Positions 32,744-40,973 of a DNA stretch of 43,199 nt are shown here, one piece after another; within the stretch, counting starts at the first letter, position 1, and each line of letters begins with the position of its first letter. The DNA comes from JAKGBX01 sp965366835 (lineage in GTDB: Bacteria; Pseudomonadota; Alphaproteobacteria; Rhodobacterales; Rhodobacteraceae). A program made the translations under genes and the position numbers. The DNA is taken from positions 1 to 43,199 of the forward strand of contig CBDUGF010000018.1 of the NCBI GenBank assembly GCA_965366835.1, read 5' to 3'. The notes under the pieces are model-generated. The model did no database searches and had not been told where the DNA came from. It was given only the letters and a program-made list of their open reading frames with translations.

Positions 32744-34047
32744 GCCGCCGCTCCTTTGCCGCTGCGTTTCTGCTCGACCATCTGGAAATAGCTTTCCAGC
32801 CGGTTCTTGACGTTGGCCGCCGAGAAGTAGCGCGGATCGACCAGATCGGTTTCGATGAAGGCCGCCGGCTTGCCGGTGCGTTTCTCGACCTCGCGCATGA
32901 TCAGAAGCTGACCGGCGGAGAAGCTGTTGCAGCTTTTGATCGAGTTGATCAGCAGCCCGTCGGCCTCGTATTCGTTGATGTAATCGCTGAGCATGTCGAT
33001 GCGCATCGGCAGCGAGCGGTTGGTGTAGACCCCGAGGCAATACTCGGCCAGCGATTCAAGCGGGCGGTCGGGATCGTGGCGGAAGCCATAGTCATAGGTG
33101 CCGCCGACCTTGGTATAGGACGAGGCCACCACGGTTGCGCCTTCTTCGTAGAACATCTTCCAGAACTGGCGGAACGAGGTGTAGTTGGGCGGGCCTTCGA
33201 CCACGAGGCGGTATTTCTCCTCGGTCATCGGGCCGTCCGGTGTCACCGGGCCGAGGCCCTTGAGCAGCCGCTCGTCGACCTCTTCACGCAGGAAGCGGTA
33301 ATAGTCGATGGCGTCGTCGGTGCCGCGGAAGGCGCCGAAGATCGGGCCGATATAGTAGATGCCGCCGAAATAGGCGTCGATCGGCGAGGGCTTGTTCTTG
33401 GCCGATTGCAGGATATAGACCAGATCGTCCTCGGCCTGGGCCGATTTCTTCAGGTATTCGCGCAGCCGGTCGATGTCGAACTTGACGCCCGAAACCTGTT
33501 CCAGCGTCGGGATCACGTCTTCCTTCAGCTGCTTGACCATATACTGGATCATGTTCGGCGTGACCTTGCCGTCGGCCATGTAGGGAGTCTGCAGGAAGAT
33601 GGTCGGGCATTTATACTGCTCGCGCAGCAGCTCGAACCATTTCAGGAAGGTGAAACAGCCGGTATAGCTGAGCAAAAGCACATCCGGGTCGGGCAGCTTC
33701 TTGCCGTTGGGCCCGATATTGCCCTTCATCATCATGCCGATATCGGATTTCACATAGGTGCAGACATCTTCCGAATGTCCGGCCCGCTCGGCCTCCATGA
33801 TATAGCCGCCCGACTGCTTGCGCAGGCCCGACTGGATGGCGTTGACCTCGGGCAGGTTGTTGACCAGATCGAAACACATGATCAGCTCGTTGAGGTTGCC
33901 CGGCACGAAGGTGGAGGCCACCTTGGCACCGGTCTCGGGCGCGCTTGACAGCCGGTCGTAATGCTTGGCCATCATCTGCTTCTGCTTGATCATCGAGGCG
34001 TCCTTGAGAGCGTCCTCGGGCTTGGCGGTTACAACTGAAGGTCTCAT
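32740..34047 (-). CDS. bcrB: Benzoyl-CoA reductase subunit B
   Basis: The 435-residue protein is of the HgdB/2-hydroxyglutaryl-CoA dehydratase fold and forms the substrate-binding module with BcrC. Cysteines for an active-site cluster are visible in LLSYTGCFTFLKWF and SIKSCNSFSAGQLL, with the motif ETDLVDPRYFSAANVKNRLESYFQMVE at the C-terminus (split as ETDLVDPRYFS and AANVKNRLES). The ATG start at MRPSVVTA overlaps the bcrC stop and has TTGGAG upstream. A TTG four codons earlier is possible. It corresponds to BadE. Confidence 0.93.
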   Translation of the reverse strand: MRPSVVTAKPEDALKDASMIKQKQMMAKHYDRLSSAPETGAKVASTFVPGNLNELIMCFDLVNNLPEVNAIQSGLRKQSGGYIMEAERAGHSEDVCTYVKSDIGMMMKGNIGPNGKKLPDPDVLLLSYTGCFTFLKWFELLREQYKCPTIFLQTPYMADGKVTPNMIQYMVKQLKEDVIPTLEQVSGVKFDIDRLREYLKKSAQAEDDLVYILQSAKNKPSPIDAYFGGIYYIGPIFGAFRGTDDAIDYYRFLREEVDERLLKGLGPVTPDGPMTEEKYRLVVEGPPNYTSFRQFWKMFYEEGATVVASSYTKVGGTYDYGFRHDPDRPLESLAEYCLGVYTNRSLPMRIDMLSDYINEYEADGLLINSIKSCNSFSAGQLLIMREVEKRTGKPAAFIETDLVDPRYFSAANVKNRLESYFQMVEQKRSGKGAAA

Positions 34048-35219
34048 GCTGCGCTCCAAAGTTTGATTGAATCAACGAAGGTCCCGGCCTGTTCGCGGAT
34101 GGGCTGCATCTGACCGGAGTTTTCGGCGTATTTGAACGCGATGAAGGGGATGTCGGCCGCTTTCAGCACGTTCTGCATCATCGGCCGATCCAGCAGCGCC
34201 GGATCGCAGAAGCTGGTCGAGGCGAAGATCACGCCCTCGGCTCCGGTCTGGCGCACCGAACGCACCAGGAACTGGCCCTTCTCTTTCTGATCGGGCTCGT
34301 ATTTGGCCGCTGTCGACATCGAGCTGTGCAGGAACGCCTGGCTCAGATTGTGCACCGGATCGCCCTCTGTGGGCACATCCCCGATCAGCCAGCGGCTGAC
34401 CAGCATGAAATCGTCATCGACGATGTAGCAGCCCGAAAGCTCGAGCGACTTGATCAGGTTCAGGGGCGGCTGCTCGCAAAACATGCCGGTCAGAACTACG
34501 CGGCTGTTGTCCTTCATCGGCCGGTCTTCCGCCTTGGCGGCGGCGACGTAGTCGCGCACCAGGACGGTATGCTCCTCAACCGGCAGCACCAGCCCGGCGC
34601 GGATCACCAGATAGGCTTCCGAGGCCGGCGCCTTCCAGGGCTCGGCGGCGCGCAGCGCATAGAGCTCGTTGATCGCCCGGCGGTTCTCGTTATAGACCTC
34701 GATCGAGGCGTTGATATCGTCGTCGGTGATCTTGCGCCCGCCGATCCGTTCCAGATCATGCAGGAATTCGCGCATCTCGCCGGTGTAGAACACCCCGCCG
34801 ATCTCGTCCTTGTAGGTCTGCGGCACGTCGAAATACTTGGAATAGACCTCCGGGAACAGCATCTTCCACATGCCCGAAAGGTTGCGGATCACGTCGCAGA
34901 TCGACGGGAACAGCATGCCATCGACGAAATCGACCCGGCCAGAGACACCCAGCTCGATGGTCGACCTCGGGATCCGGCAGATATAGCTCTGGTAGTAGGC
35001 GTCGCCATGGATGACTTCGAGGCTGTCGCCGCCGCCCATGATGCCCAGCGGCAGCATTCCCGCCGCGTGGATCAGCTCGCGCGGCACATAGACCGGCATG
35101 TAGCCGATCACCTTGCGGCCCGGCTCGGCCTTCTTCCACTCGCGAGCGGAGGTGAAGCTGAGATCGTCATAGAGCGCCTCACAGCGCGCGACGATTTCGG
35201 ATACGGTTTTTTCCGTCAT
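34044..35219 (-). CDS. bcrC: Benzoyl-CoA reductase subunit C
   Basis: The 391-residue HgdC-like subunit binds benzoyl-CoA with BcrB. Conserved elements are MPVYVPRELIHAAGMLPLGIMGG near the N-terminus (split as MPVYVPRELIH and AAGMLPLGIMGG), YYQSYICRIPRSTIELG, FPSICDVIRNLSGMW, LTGMFCEQPPLNLIKSLE and ASTSFCDPALLDRPMM, whose cysteines include the cluster ligands. The ATG at MTEKTVSE overlaps the dch stop in an ATGA; a GTG four codons upstream is an alternative. It corresponds to BadD. Confidence 0.93.
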   Translation of the reverse strand: MTEKTVSEIVARCEALYDDLSFTSAREWKKAEPGRKVIGYMPVYVPRELIHAAGMLPLGIMGGGDSLEVIHGDAYYQSYICRIPRSTIELGVSGRVDFVDGMLFPSICDVIRNLSGMWKMLFPEVYSKYFDVPQTYKDEIGGVFYTGEMREFLHDLERIGGRKITDDDINASIEVYNENRRAINELYALRAAEPWKAPASEAYLVIRAGLVLPVEEHTVLVRDYVAAAKAEDRPMKDNSRVVLTGMFCEQPPLNLIKSLELSGCYIVDDDFMLVSRWLIGDVPTEGDPVHNLSQAFLHSSMSTAAKYEPDQKEKGQFLVRSVRQTGAEGVIFASTSFCDPALLDRPMMQNVLKAADIPFIAFKYAENSGQMQPIREQAGTFVDSIKLWSAA

Positions 35220-35983
35220 CTGTTTTCCCACTTTGCTGGACGTTTCGCAAGAAAGGCCTCAAGCCCCTCCACCGCGTCACGGGTTGACATCAGTTCGTTC
35301 AGATAGAGCGCCTCGACCTCGTCGAGACGGGCCGACATTTCGCGGCAATACGCCGCCCGCGCGGCGCGCACCGCGTAGCGCAGAGAGCTTGCGCTTTTCG
35401 GCTTGAGATGGGTTTCGACATAGGCCAGCGCCGCCGCTTCGGGATCTTCGCTGAGCACATCGACCAGCCCGATCCGATGCGCCGCCTCGCCACTGATCGA
35501 GCGGCCCGAATAGAGCAGGTCTTCGGCCTGGGCCTGACCGACGCGGCCGGGCAGCAGGCAGGAGGCGGCGGGCGCGAACACGCCCAGCATCATTTCCGGC
35601 TGGCCCAGGTTGGCATCCGGCGCGGCAAGGATCGTATGCCCGGCCATCGCCACCTCGAGTCCGCCGCCCAGGCACTGGCCGCGCACCGCGACCAGCACCG
35701 GGACGGGAAACTCCAGCATCCGCTTGACCAGCGCATGCAGCGCATGCAGCATCTCGGCGCAGCTCTCGGGCAGATGTTCCTCGACCGAGGCGCCAAAGCT
35801 GAAATGCGGCCCCTCGGCCTCGAGCAGAACGGCGACGATCCCCGGCGCGTCCCGGTGCGCGGCAAAGGCCGCGTCGAGCGCCGCGATCATCTCGGCATCG
35901 ACGATGTTCGCCTTGGGCCGGTTCAGCCGGAGCCGCAGCAACGCACCGTCAAGCGCGTGGGATATGCCGAGCACCTGGCTCAT
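35216..35983 (-). CDS. dch: Cyclohexa-1,5-diene-1-carbonyl-CoA hydratase
   Basis: The 255-residue crotonase-fold enzyme adds water to the dienoyl-CoA made by benzoyl-CoA reductase, giving 6-hydroxycyclohex-1-ene-1-carbonyl-CoA. The oxyanion-hole segments are FSFGASVEEHLP and VRGQCLGGGLEVAMAGH, followed by ANLGQPEMMLGVFAPAAS, where related Dch proteins have the same FAPAAS. Length fits Dch (about 258 residues). The ATG overlaps the oah stop and the stop overlaps the bcrC start. Sequence alone cannot fully exclude an ordinary enoyl-CoA hydratase, but the context between bcrC and oah decides. Confidence 0.9.
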   Translation of the reverse strand: MSQVLGISHALDGALLRLRLNRPKANIVDAEMIAALDAAFAAHRDAPGIVAVLLEAEGPHFSFGASVEEHLPESCAEMLHALHALVKRMLEFPVPVLVAVRGQCLGGGLEVAMAGHTILAAPDANLGQPEMMLGVFAPAASCLLPGRVGQAQAEDLLYSGRSISGEAAHRIGLVDVLSEDPEAAALAYVETHLKPKSASSLRYAVRAARAAYCREMSARLDEVEALYLNELMSTRDAVEGLEAFLAKRPAKWENR

Positions 35984-37101
35984 TTGCGCACACCCGGCAT
36001 CATCGAGTCGATATAGTCGGGGGTGAACTTCGCGCCATCCGCCAGTTCGCGGCGCAGCTGCACGAAGTCGATCTCGCGGCCGACCTCGCGGTTGCCCTCG
36101 TTGAAGGCGCGGAAGCCCATGTTGGCCTCGGACATCATGTTGAGCCCGAGCCAGTCGCGCGAGTTTTCCTTGTTCATGTTCCAGGCGTTGAGCTTGGGCT
36201 TGCGCAGTTCCTCGACCGATTTGGTGGTGCAGCCCGGGAAGGTCAGCAGCAGCTTGCCGCAGAGTTCCTCGACCTTGTCGTCGAGCGCGGTGAGGTCCAT
36301 TTCGCCTTTTTTCATCAGCTCCTTGCCCTCGGCCAGCGCCTCGCCGGTCTTCATCTCGCCATGCAGCAGGCGGCCCCATTCGTCGGTCACATAGTTGGTT
36401 TCGACCATCGGGTTGGCGACATATTTGCCATCCACCTTCAGCCCCGGCACGATGTCGGTCAGGATGCCGACGCGCATTGCCTTCTGGGCGGTGAAGCTTT
36501 CGCAGAGCACGCCGGAGTTCATCGCCAGCTCGCAGCCGATCATCACCGGCAGGAAATCCGTCGAGCCGCCGATCGCCGCCGAGCCGTGCTTGGGTCCGGC
36601 CTGGCCGAACCGCGCCATGTCCTGGGCGACAGAGAAGTCACAGGCCATGCCGATTTCCTGGCCGCCGCCGATGCGCATGCCGTTGACCCGGCACACCACC
36701 GGCTTGTCGCAACCGAGGATGGCCGAGACCATGTCGTTGAACAGCCGCATATACTGGCGGTATTCCTCGGGCCGCCCGGCGTAGTATTCGGCATATTCCT
36801 TGGTGTTGCCGCCGGTGCAGAACGCCTTGTCGCCCGCCGCGGTAAAGACCACCGCATTCACATCGCGCATGTTGGAGGCCGCCCGGAAGGCCAGGATCAC
36901 CGATTTCACCATGTCGGTGGTGTAGGAATTATACTGCGACGGGTTGTTGAGGATGATCCAGGCGTTGTAGAGCCCCTCGGCCACGGTGCCATCGGGCAGC
37001 CTGGCCGGGCGCTTTTCGAAGATCACCTTGTCGGTGATGGCTTCGCGCGTCGAGTCGCTCACCAGGTCATGCGATACGAAGTTGAATTTGGCGTAGTTCA
37101 T
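35980..37101 (-). CDS. oah: 6-oxocyclohex-1-ene-1-carbonyl-CoA hydrolase
   Basis: The 373-residue crotonase-family enzyme hydrates and then cleaves the ring ketone to 3-hydroxypimelyl-CoA. The long N-terminus NYAKFNFVSHDLVSD and the motifs NPSQYNSYTTDMVKSVILAF, AFCTGGNTKEYAEYYAG, MRIGGGQEIGMACDF and FGQAGPKHGSAAIGGSTD are characteristic of Oah, which is about 100 residues longer than ordinary crotonases. AAGGAGAG stands before the ATG. It starts 12 bp after had and overlaps dch by four bases. Confidence 0.96.
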   Translation of the reverse strand: MNYAKFNFVSHDLVSDSTREAITDKVIFEKRPARLPDGTVAEGLYNAWIILNNPSQYNSYTTDMVKSVILAFRAASNMRDVNAVVFTAAGDKAFCTGGNTKEYAEYYAGRPEEYRQYMRLFNDMVSAILGCDKPVVCRVNGMRIGGGQEIGMACDFSVAQDMARFGQAGPKHGSAAIGGSTDFLPVMIGCELAMNSGVLCESFTAQKAMRVGILTDIVPGLKVDGKYVANPMVETNYVTDEWGRLLHGEMKTGEALAEGKELMKKGEMDLTALDDKVEELCGKLLLTFPGCTTKSVEELRKPKLNAWNMNKENSRDWLGLNMMSEANMGFRAFNEGNREVGREIDFVQLRRELADGAKFTPDYIDSMMPGVRK

Positions 37102-37113
37102 TTTGTCTCTCCT

Positions 37114-38178
37114 TTACAGTCCGGGCACGAGGATCTGACGGCGCACCAGTTTGCCGTCATGCACGTCCTGGAAAATCTTGTTGATGTCCTCCAGCGGGCG
37201 CTGCTCGACGAACGGGGCCAGCTTGACCTTGCCGTTCATCACCAGCTCCAGCGCGCCGGGGTAAAGCTCGGGCGGGCAGCCCCAATTGCCCAGGAGGCGG
37301 GCATGAAAGGCCATCAGGTTGGAGAGGCGCACCTCGACCTTATCCATGGTGAAGCCAACCACGCACATGGTGGCGCCATGGTTGAGCAGGCCGAAAGCCG
37401 CTGTCTGTCCGGCGGCTGTGCCGGAGCATTCCATGATGATCCATTCCGAAGTCTTCAGGCCGTTGGCCTTGGCGAAACCGATGATCTCGCCCTTGAGGGC
37501 GCGGGCATCGAAATCGCGCGCGTTCAGGGTCAGCGCCGCGCCATTCTCGCGCACCGCGTCGAGCTTCTCGGGCACCACGTCGATCGCCACGACCGTGGCG
37601 CCCAGCGCCGCCGCCACCTGCACGGCATAACCGCCGACCCCGCCAACGCCGTTGACGATCACCAGATCGCCCTCGCCGATCCCGGCCTGCACCGCCGCCT
37701 GATAAGGCGTGGTCAGCGCATCGGCGACGACCGAGACATCGGCCAGCGTCAGCCCGACGGCGGCCAGCCGGTCGGTATCGACCGGGCAGAGCCCGCGCGC
37801 CGGCACCGTGATGTGGCTGGCGAATCCGCCCTGGATATCGTTGCCCGGCATCTTTTGCGCCCGGCAGATCGTGCCCTTGCCGCGCTGGCAGGCATCGCAT
37901 TCGCCGCACGGCATCACCGCCGGAATGATCACGGTCTTGCCGATCCAGTCTTCCGCGCCCGGCCCTGCCGCAGTCACGGTACCGCTGATTTCATGGCCCA
38001 GCGCCAAGGGCAGCGCGTGGTTGGTGCGCACGCCGTCATAGTAATAGCCAAGATCGGTGTGGCACACGCCGCAGCCGGCGATCTCGACCGCAACCTCGCC
38101 CTCGCCCGGCCCTACGATGTCGAATTCGACCCGCTCCATCGGTTTGTCACCTGAGACCATCATCCAGCGCGTTGGCAT
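37114..38178 (-). CDS. had: 6-hydroxycyclohex-1-ene-1-carbonyl-CoA dehydrogenase
   Basis: The 354-residue zinc-dependent medium-chain alcohol dehydrogenase oxidises the 6-hydroxy intermediate to the 6-oxo compound with NAD. The catalytic zinc ligands lie in CGVCHTD and GHEISG, the structural zinc site in CGECDACQRGKGTIC, and the NAD motif is GVGGVGG. The C-terminal QILVPGL and the Thauera-like N-terminus support Had rather than a general alcohol dehydrogenase; the gene position confirms it. AGGAGG precedes the ATG. As first gene of the operon it lies next to the divergent control region. Confidence 0.94.
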   Translation of the reverse strand: MPTRWMMVSGDKPMERVEFDIVGPGEGEVAVEIAGCGVCHTDLGYYYDGVRTNHALPLALGHEISGTVTAAGPGAEDWIGKTVIIPAVMPCGECDACQRGKGTICRAQKMPGNDIQGGFASHITVPARGLCPVDTDRLAAVGLTLADVSVVADALTTPYQAAVQAGIGEGDLVIVNGVGGVGGYAVQVAAALGATVVAIDVVPEKLDAVRENGAALTLNARDFDARALKGEIIGFAKANGLKTSEWIIMECSGTAAGQTAAFGLLNHGATMCVVGFTMDKVEVRLSNLMAFHARLLGNWGCPPELYPGALELVMNGKVKLAPFVEQRPLEDINKIFQDVHDGKLVRRQILVPGL

Positions 38179-38210
38179 GTTTTTCCTCCTGAACTCTGGG
38201 CGGGAAGCCT

Positions 38211-38275
38211 TGTTGACAGCGTTCTCAAACCCTATTACCGTAAATTGGTACGCTAATACCTATTTAAGGTCAACA
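38211..38275. promoter_or_regulatory. Overlapping divergent promoters with a central operator
   Basis: On the plus strand TTGACA (38213-38218) and TACCGT (38236-38241) are 17 bp apart and would drive korAB. On the minus strand TTGACC (38268-38273 as GGTCAA) and TACCAA (38245-38250 as TTGGTA) are also 17 bp apart and would drive had-fdx. An inverted repeat at 38233-38258 (left arm TATTACCGTA, spacer AATTGG, right arm TACGCTAATA; 9 of 10 positions symmetric) covers both -10 elements. Outer arms TGTTGAC (38211-38217) and GTCAACA (38269-38275) are also mirrored. A regulator binding here would close both promoters together. Confidence 0.7.
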
Positions 38276-38337
38276 GAGAAAACCACCCCCGGCCAGAAAC
38301 GGCCTGAAATCCCCGCAAAACAAAGATGGGAGCCGCC

Positions 38338-40080
38338 ATGAACGCCCTAAATCAACACGCAAGAACGGTCTCGTTTGCCGTCGTCGGCACCGGCGGCGCA
38401 GGTGCGATCACCGCAGGGTCGATCCTGCTGGAATCCGCCGGCAAGTCCGGCTGGTATGGTCTCTTGACCCGGTCGGTCGGGCCACAGATTCGCGGCGGAG
38501 AGGCTGCCGCGCTGGTCCGGCTGTCGACCGAACCGGCCGCTTGCATGTCCAAGGAATTCGACATTCTCGTCGCCATCGACTGGAAGAACGCCAACCGCTT
38601 CATCGGCAACATGCCGGTCGCGCCCGGTGGGCTGGTGATCTGCGATCCCGCCGCCGGCGATCCGCCCAAGGCCGTGCTCGACGCCGATTGCACCATCGTG
38701 CAATGCCCGATCGGCGAGCTGGCCAAGGCGATTCCCGGCGGGCGTGAGAACATGATTTCGGTCGGCCTGGTCATCCAGCTGATCGGGCTGCCGTTCGACA
38801 CCGTGATGAAGACCGTCGCCTCCAAGCTCGAAAGCAAGGGCGAGAAAGCCATCGAAACCGGGCGCGCCTGTATCGAAGCGGGGATGCAGGCGGCCAGCGC
38901 CTTCGGGCAGACCAAATCGCTGGCCCCGCCGACCCATCAGGACTCCAAGCGCTGGCTGATCACCGGCAACGAGGCGGTCGGCCTCGGCGCGCTGCGCGGC
39001 GGGGTCTCCTTCGCCGCCGCCTACCCGATCACCCCGGCCACCGAGGTGCTGGAATATCTCTCGCCGGCGCTGGCCTCGATCGGCGGCGCGCTGGTGCAGG
39101 CCGAGGATGAGCTGGCCTCGATCAACATGATCATCGGCGCCTCGTTCGGCGGGCGCGCCTCGATCACCGCCACATCCGGCCCCGGCCTGGCGCTGATGAT
39201 GGAGAGCCTCGGCCTCGCCGCCGCCGCCGAAGTGCCGATTGTCGTGGTCGATGTGATGCGCGTCGGCCCGTCCACCGGCATCGCCACCAAATCCGAGCAA
39301 TCCGACCTCAACATCGCGGTCTACGGGCTGCATGGCGACGCCGATCATGTGGTGGTCGCGCCGCTCAGCGTGTCGGACTGTCTGTTTACCGGGCAATGGG
39401 CGGTGCATATCGCCGAAACCCTGCAAACCCCGGTCATCGTGCTGTCGGACCAATCCATCGGTCAGGCCAATGTGCTGATCGACAAACCGGCCGACATCAC
39501 CTTCCTGACCAAGCGCAAGCCATATGTGGCCAGCGGCGAACCCTACCTGCGCTATGGCATCACCGCCGATGGCGTCTCGCCGATGGCGATTCCGGGCCAG
39601 CCCGGCGGGCAGTATACCGCCGACGGGCTTACCCATACCGAGCGCGGCTCGCCGTCCAGCGCACGGGTCGATCAGCATGAACAGATGGTCAAGCGCCGCA
39701 GCAAGATCGAAGGCTTCGACTTCGGCGACCATTGGGGCGTGAGCGAAGGCGACGCCGCCAGCGACACCGTGATCCTGACCTGGGGGTCGCTGACCGGTGC
39801 GGGCCGCGAAGCCATGGATCTCTTGTCGGAACAGGGGGTCAGCGTGCGCATGGTCGCGCTGCGCCAGGTTTCGCCCTTCCCCGCAGCGGCGCTACAGGCC
39901 GCGCTCAAGGGCGCCAGGCGGGTGCTGGTGGTGGAACAGAGCTTCTCGGGCCAGTTCTATCGCCATGTCCGCGCCCATATCGACCTGCCCTACGAGATCA
40001 AGCAACTCAACCGCGAAGGGCCTTTCGTCATCGGCCCAGATGAAATCGCCACCCAGATCATTGATTGGAAAGACCAATGA
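38338..40080 (+). CDS. korA: 2-oxoglutarate:ferredoxin oxidoreductase, fused gamma-alpha subunit
   Basis: The 580-residue subunit joins a gamma domain (residues 1-185, Rossmann-like, GTGGAGAITAGSILLESAG and SVGPQIRGGEAAALVR) to the alpha domain (about 205-580; GNEAVGLGALRGGVSFAAAYPITPATEVLEYL in two parts, EDELASINMIIGASFGGRA, TATSGPGLALMMESLG). With KorB it oxidatively decarboxylates 2-oxoglutarate to succinyl-CoA and reduces ferredoxin. A family member could use another 2-oxoacid, but the benzoyl-CoA context matches Thauera KorAB. An ATG at 38326 is possible; the ATG at 38338 is favoured because GGGAG lies six bases before it. Confidence 0.92.
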   Translation: MNALNQHARTVSFAVVGTGGAGAITAGSILLESAGKSGWYGLLTRSVGPQIRGGEAAALVRLSTEPAACMSKEFDILVAIDWKNANRFIGNMPVAPGGLVICDPAAGDPPKAVLDADCTIVQCPIGELAKAIPGGRENMISVGLVIQLIGLPFDTVMKTVASKLESKGEKAIETGRACIEAGMQAASAFGQTKSLAPPTHQDSKRWLITGNEAVGLGALRGGVSFAAAYPITPATEVLEYLSPALASIGGALVQAEDELASINMIIGASFGGRASITATSGPGLALMMESLGLAAAAEVPIVVVDVMRVGPSTGIATKSEQSDLNIAVYGLHGDADHVVVAPLSVSDCLFTGQWAVHIAETLQTPVIVLSDQSIGQANVLIDKPADITFLTKRKPYVASGEPYLRYGITADGVSPMAIPGQPGGQYTADGLTHTERGSPSSARVDQHEQMVKRRSKIEGFDFGDHWGVSEGDAASDTVILTWGSLTGAGREAMDLLSEQGVSVRMVALRQVSPFPAAALQAALKGARRVLVVEQSFSGQFYRHVRAHIDLPYEIKQLNREGPFVIGPDEIATQIIDWKDQ

Positions 40081-40901
40081 CCCTTCCCAACCTCAAAGCC
40101 AGCCAGTTCACCTCCGATATCACACCGATCTGGTGCCCCGGATGCGGAGACTTCCACGTCTTGATGTCGATCACCAAGGCGCTCGCCAAGCTGGGCCGGC
40201 CTCCCGAGGAGATCGCCGTGGTCTCCGGCATCGGCTGTTCGTCGCGGATCCCGGCCTATACCAACTGCTACGGCTTTCATGGCGTGCATGGCCGCTCGCT
40301 GGCCGTGGCCGCGGGCCTCAAGGTGGCGCGCCCGGACCTGACCGTGATGGCGATGAGCGGCGACGGCGATGGCTTTTCCATCGGCGGCAACCATTTCCTG
40401 CATGCCTGCCGGCGCAATGTCGACATGACCTATATCGTGATGGACAACCGCATCTACGGCATGACCAAGGGCCAGCCCTCGCCCACCACCGAGCCGGACT
40501 GGGACACAGCCCTGTCGCCCGGCGGCACCGGCCTGTCGCCGTTCCATCCGCTGGTGATCGCGCTGGCCTCGGGGGCCAATTTCGTCGCCCGCGAGTTTTC
40601 CGGCAACATCAAGGCCTGCACCGAGACCATCAAGCAGGCGGTCGAGCATCCGGGCTTCTCCTTCGTGCAGATCCTCAGCCCCTGTGTCACCTTCCGGCCC
40701 GACGAGAAGGAATGGAAGAACGAGGTGCACGAGGCCTCTGTGCCGGACACCGACGATCCGGCCCGCGCCGCGCGCCGCATCATGACCGATGACGGCATGA
40801 ATACCGGCATCCTCTATCGCGGCCGTCGCAAGCCCTATTTCGCTTCGGTCAAGGACAAGGACCGCGATCTCAGCGCGCTGGAGCAGGCGTTCGAGATCTG
40901 A
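40077..40901 (+). CDS. korB: 2-oxoglutarate:ferredoxin oxidoreductase, beta subunit
   Basis: The 274-residue thiamin-diphosphate subunit contains WCPGCGDF (cluster-coordinating cysteines), SGIGCSSRIPAY, the TPP motif starting at GDGDGFSIGGNHFLHA and ending at the MDNRIYGMTKGQPSPTT region, and the late cysteine in ILSPCVTF. All ligands for one [4Fe-4S] cluster and TPP/Mg binding are present. The ATG overlaps the korA stop in an ATGA, coupling translation. A hairpin at 40950-40973 may end this transcript. Confidence 0.94.
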   Translation: MTLPNLKASQFTSDITPIWCPGCGDFHVLMSITKALAKLGRPPEEIAVVSGIGCSSRIPAYTNCYGFHGVHGRSLAVAAGLKVARPDLTVMAMSGDGDGFSIGGNHFLHACRRNVDMTYIVMDNRIYGMTKGQPSPTTEPDWDTALSPGGTGLSPFHPLVIALASGANFVAREFSGNIKACTETIKQAVEHPGFSFVQILSPCVTFRPDEKEWKNEVHEASVPDTDDPARAARRIMTDDGMNTGILYRGRRKPYFASVKDKDRDLSALEQAFEI

Positions 40902-40949
40902 GCGATATGCCACCCATTCCGGCGCGCTGACACGGGCCGGCACGACAGC

Positions 40950-40973
40950 AGCCGGGCCGCATCGCGCCCGGCT
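40950..40973 (+). terminator. Terminator-like hairpin after korB
   Basis: Arms AGCCGGGC and GCCCGGCT pair perfectly around CGCATCGC. No T run follows, so it may be an incomplete or rho-assisted stop. Confidence 0.4.

Noticed and set aside
36361..38154. 597-codon plus-strand frame opposite oah and had
   Set aside because: Antisense to two well-conserved enzymes; no recognisable domain.
38338..40901. Indolepyruvate or pyruvate:ferredoxin oxidoreductase instead of KorAB
   Set aside because: The fused gamma-alpha plus separate short beta layout without a ferredoxin domain, and the bcr context, fit KorAB better; the substrate is still an inference.
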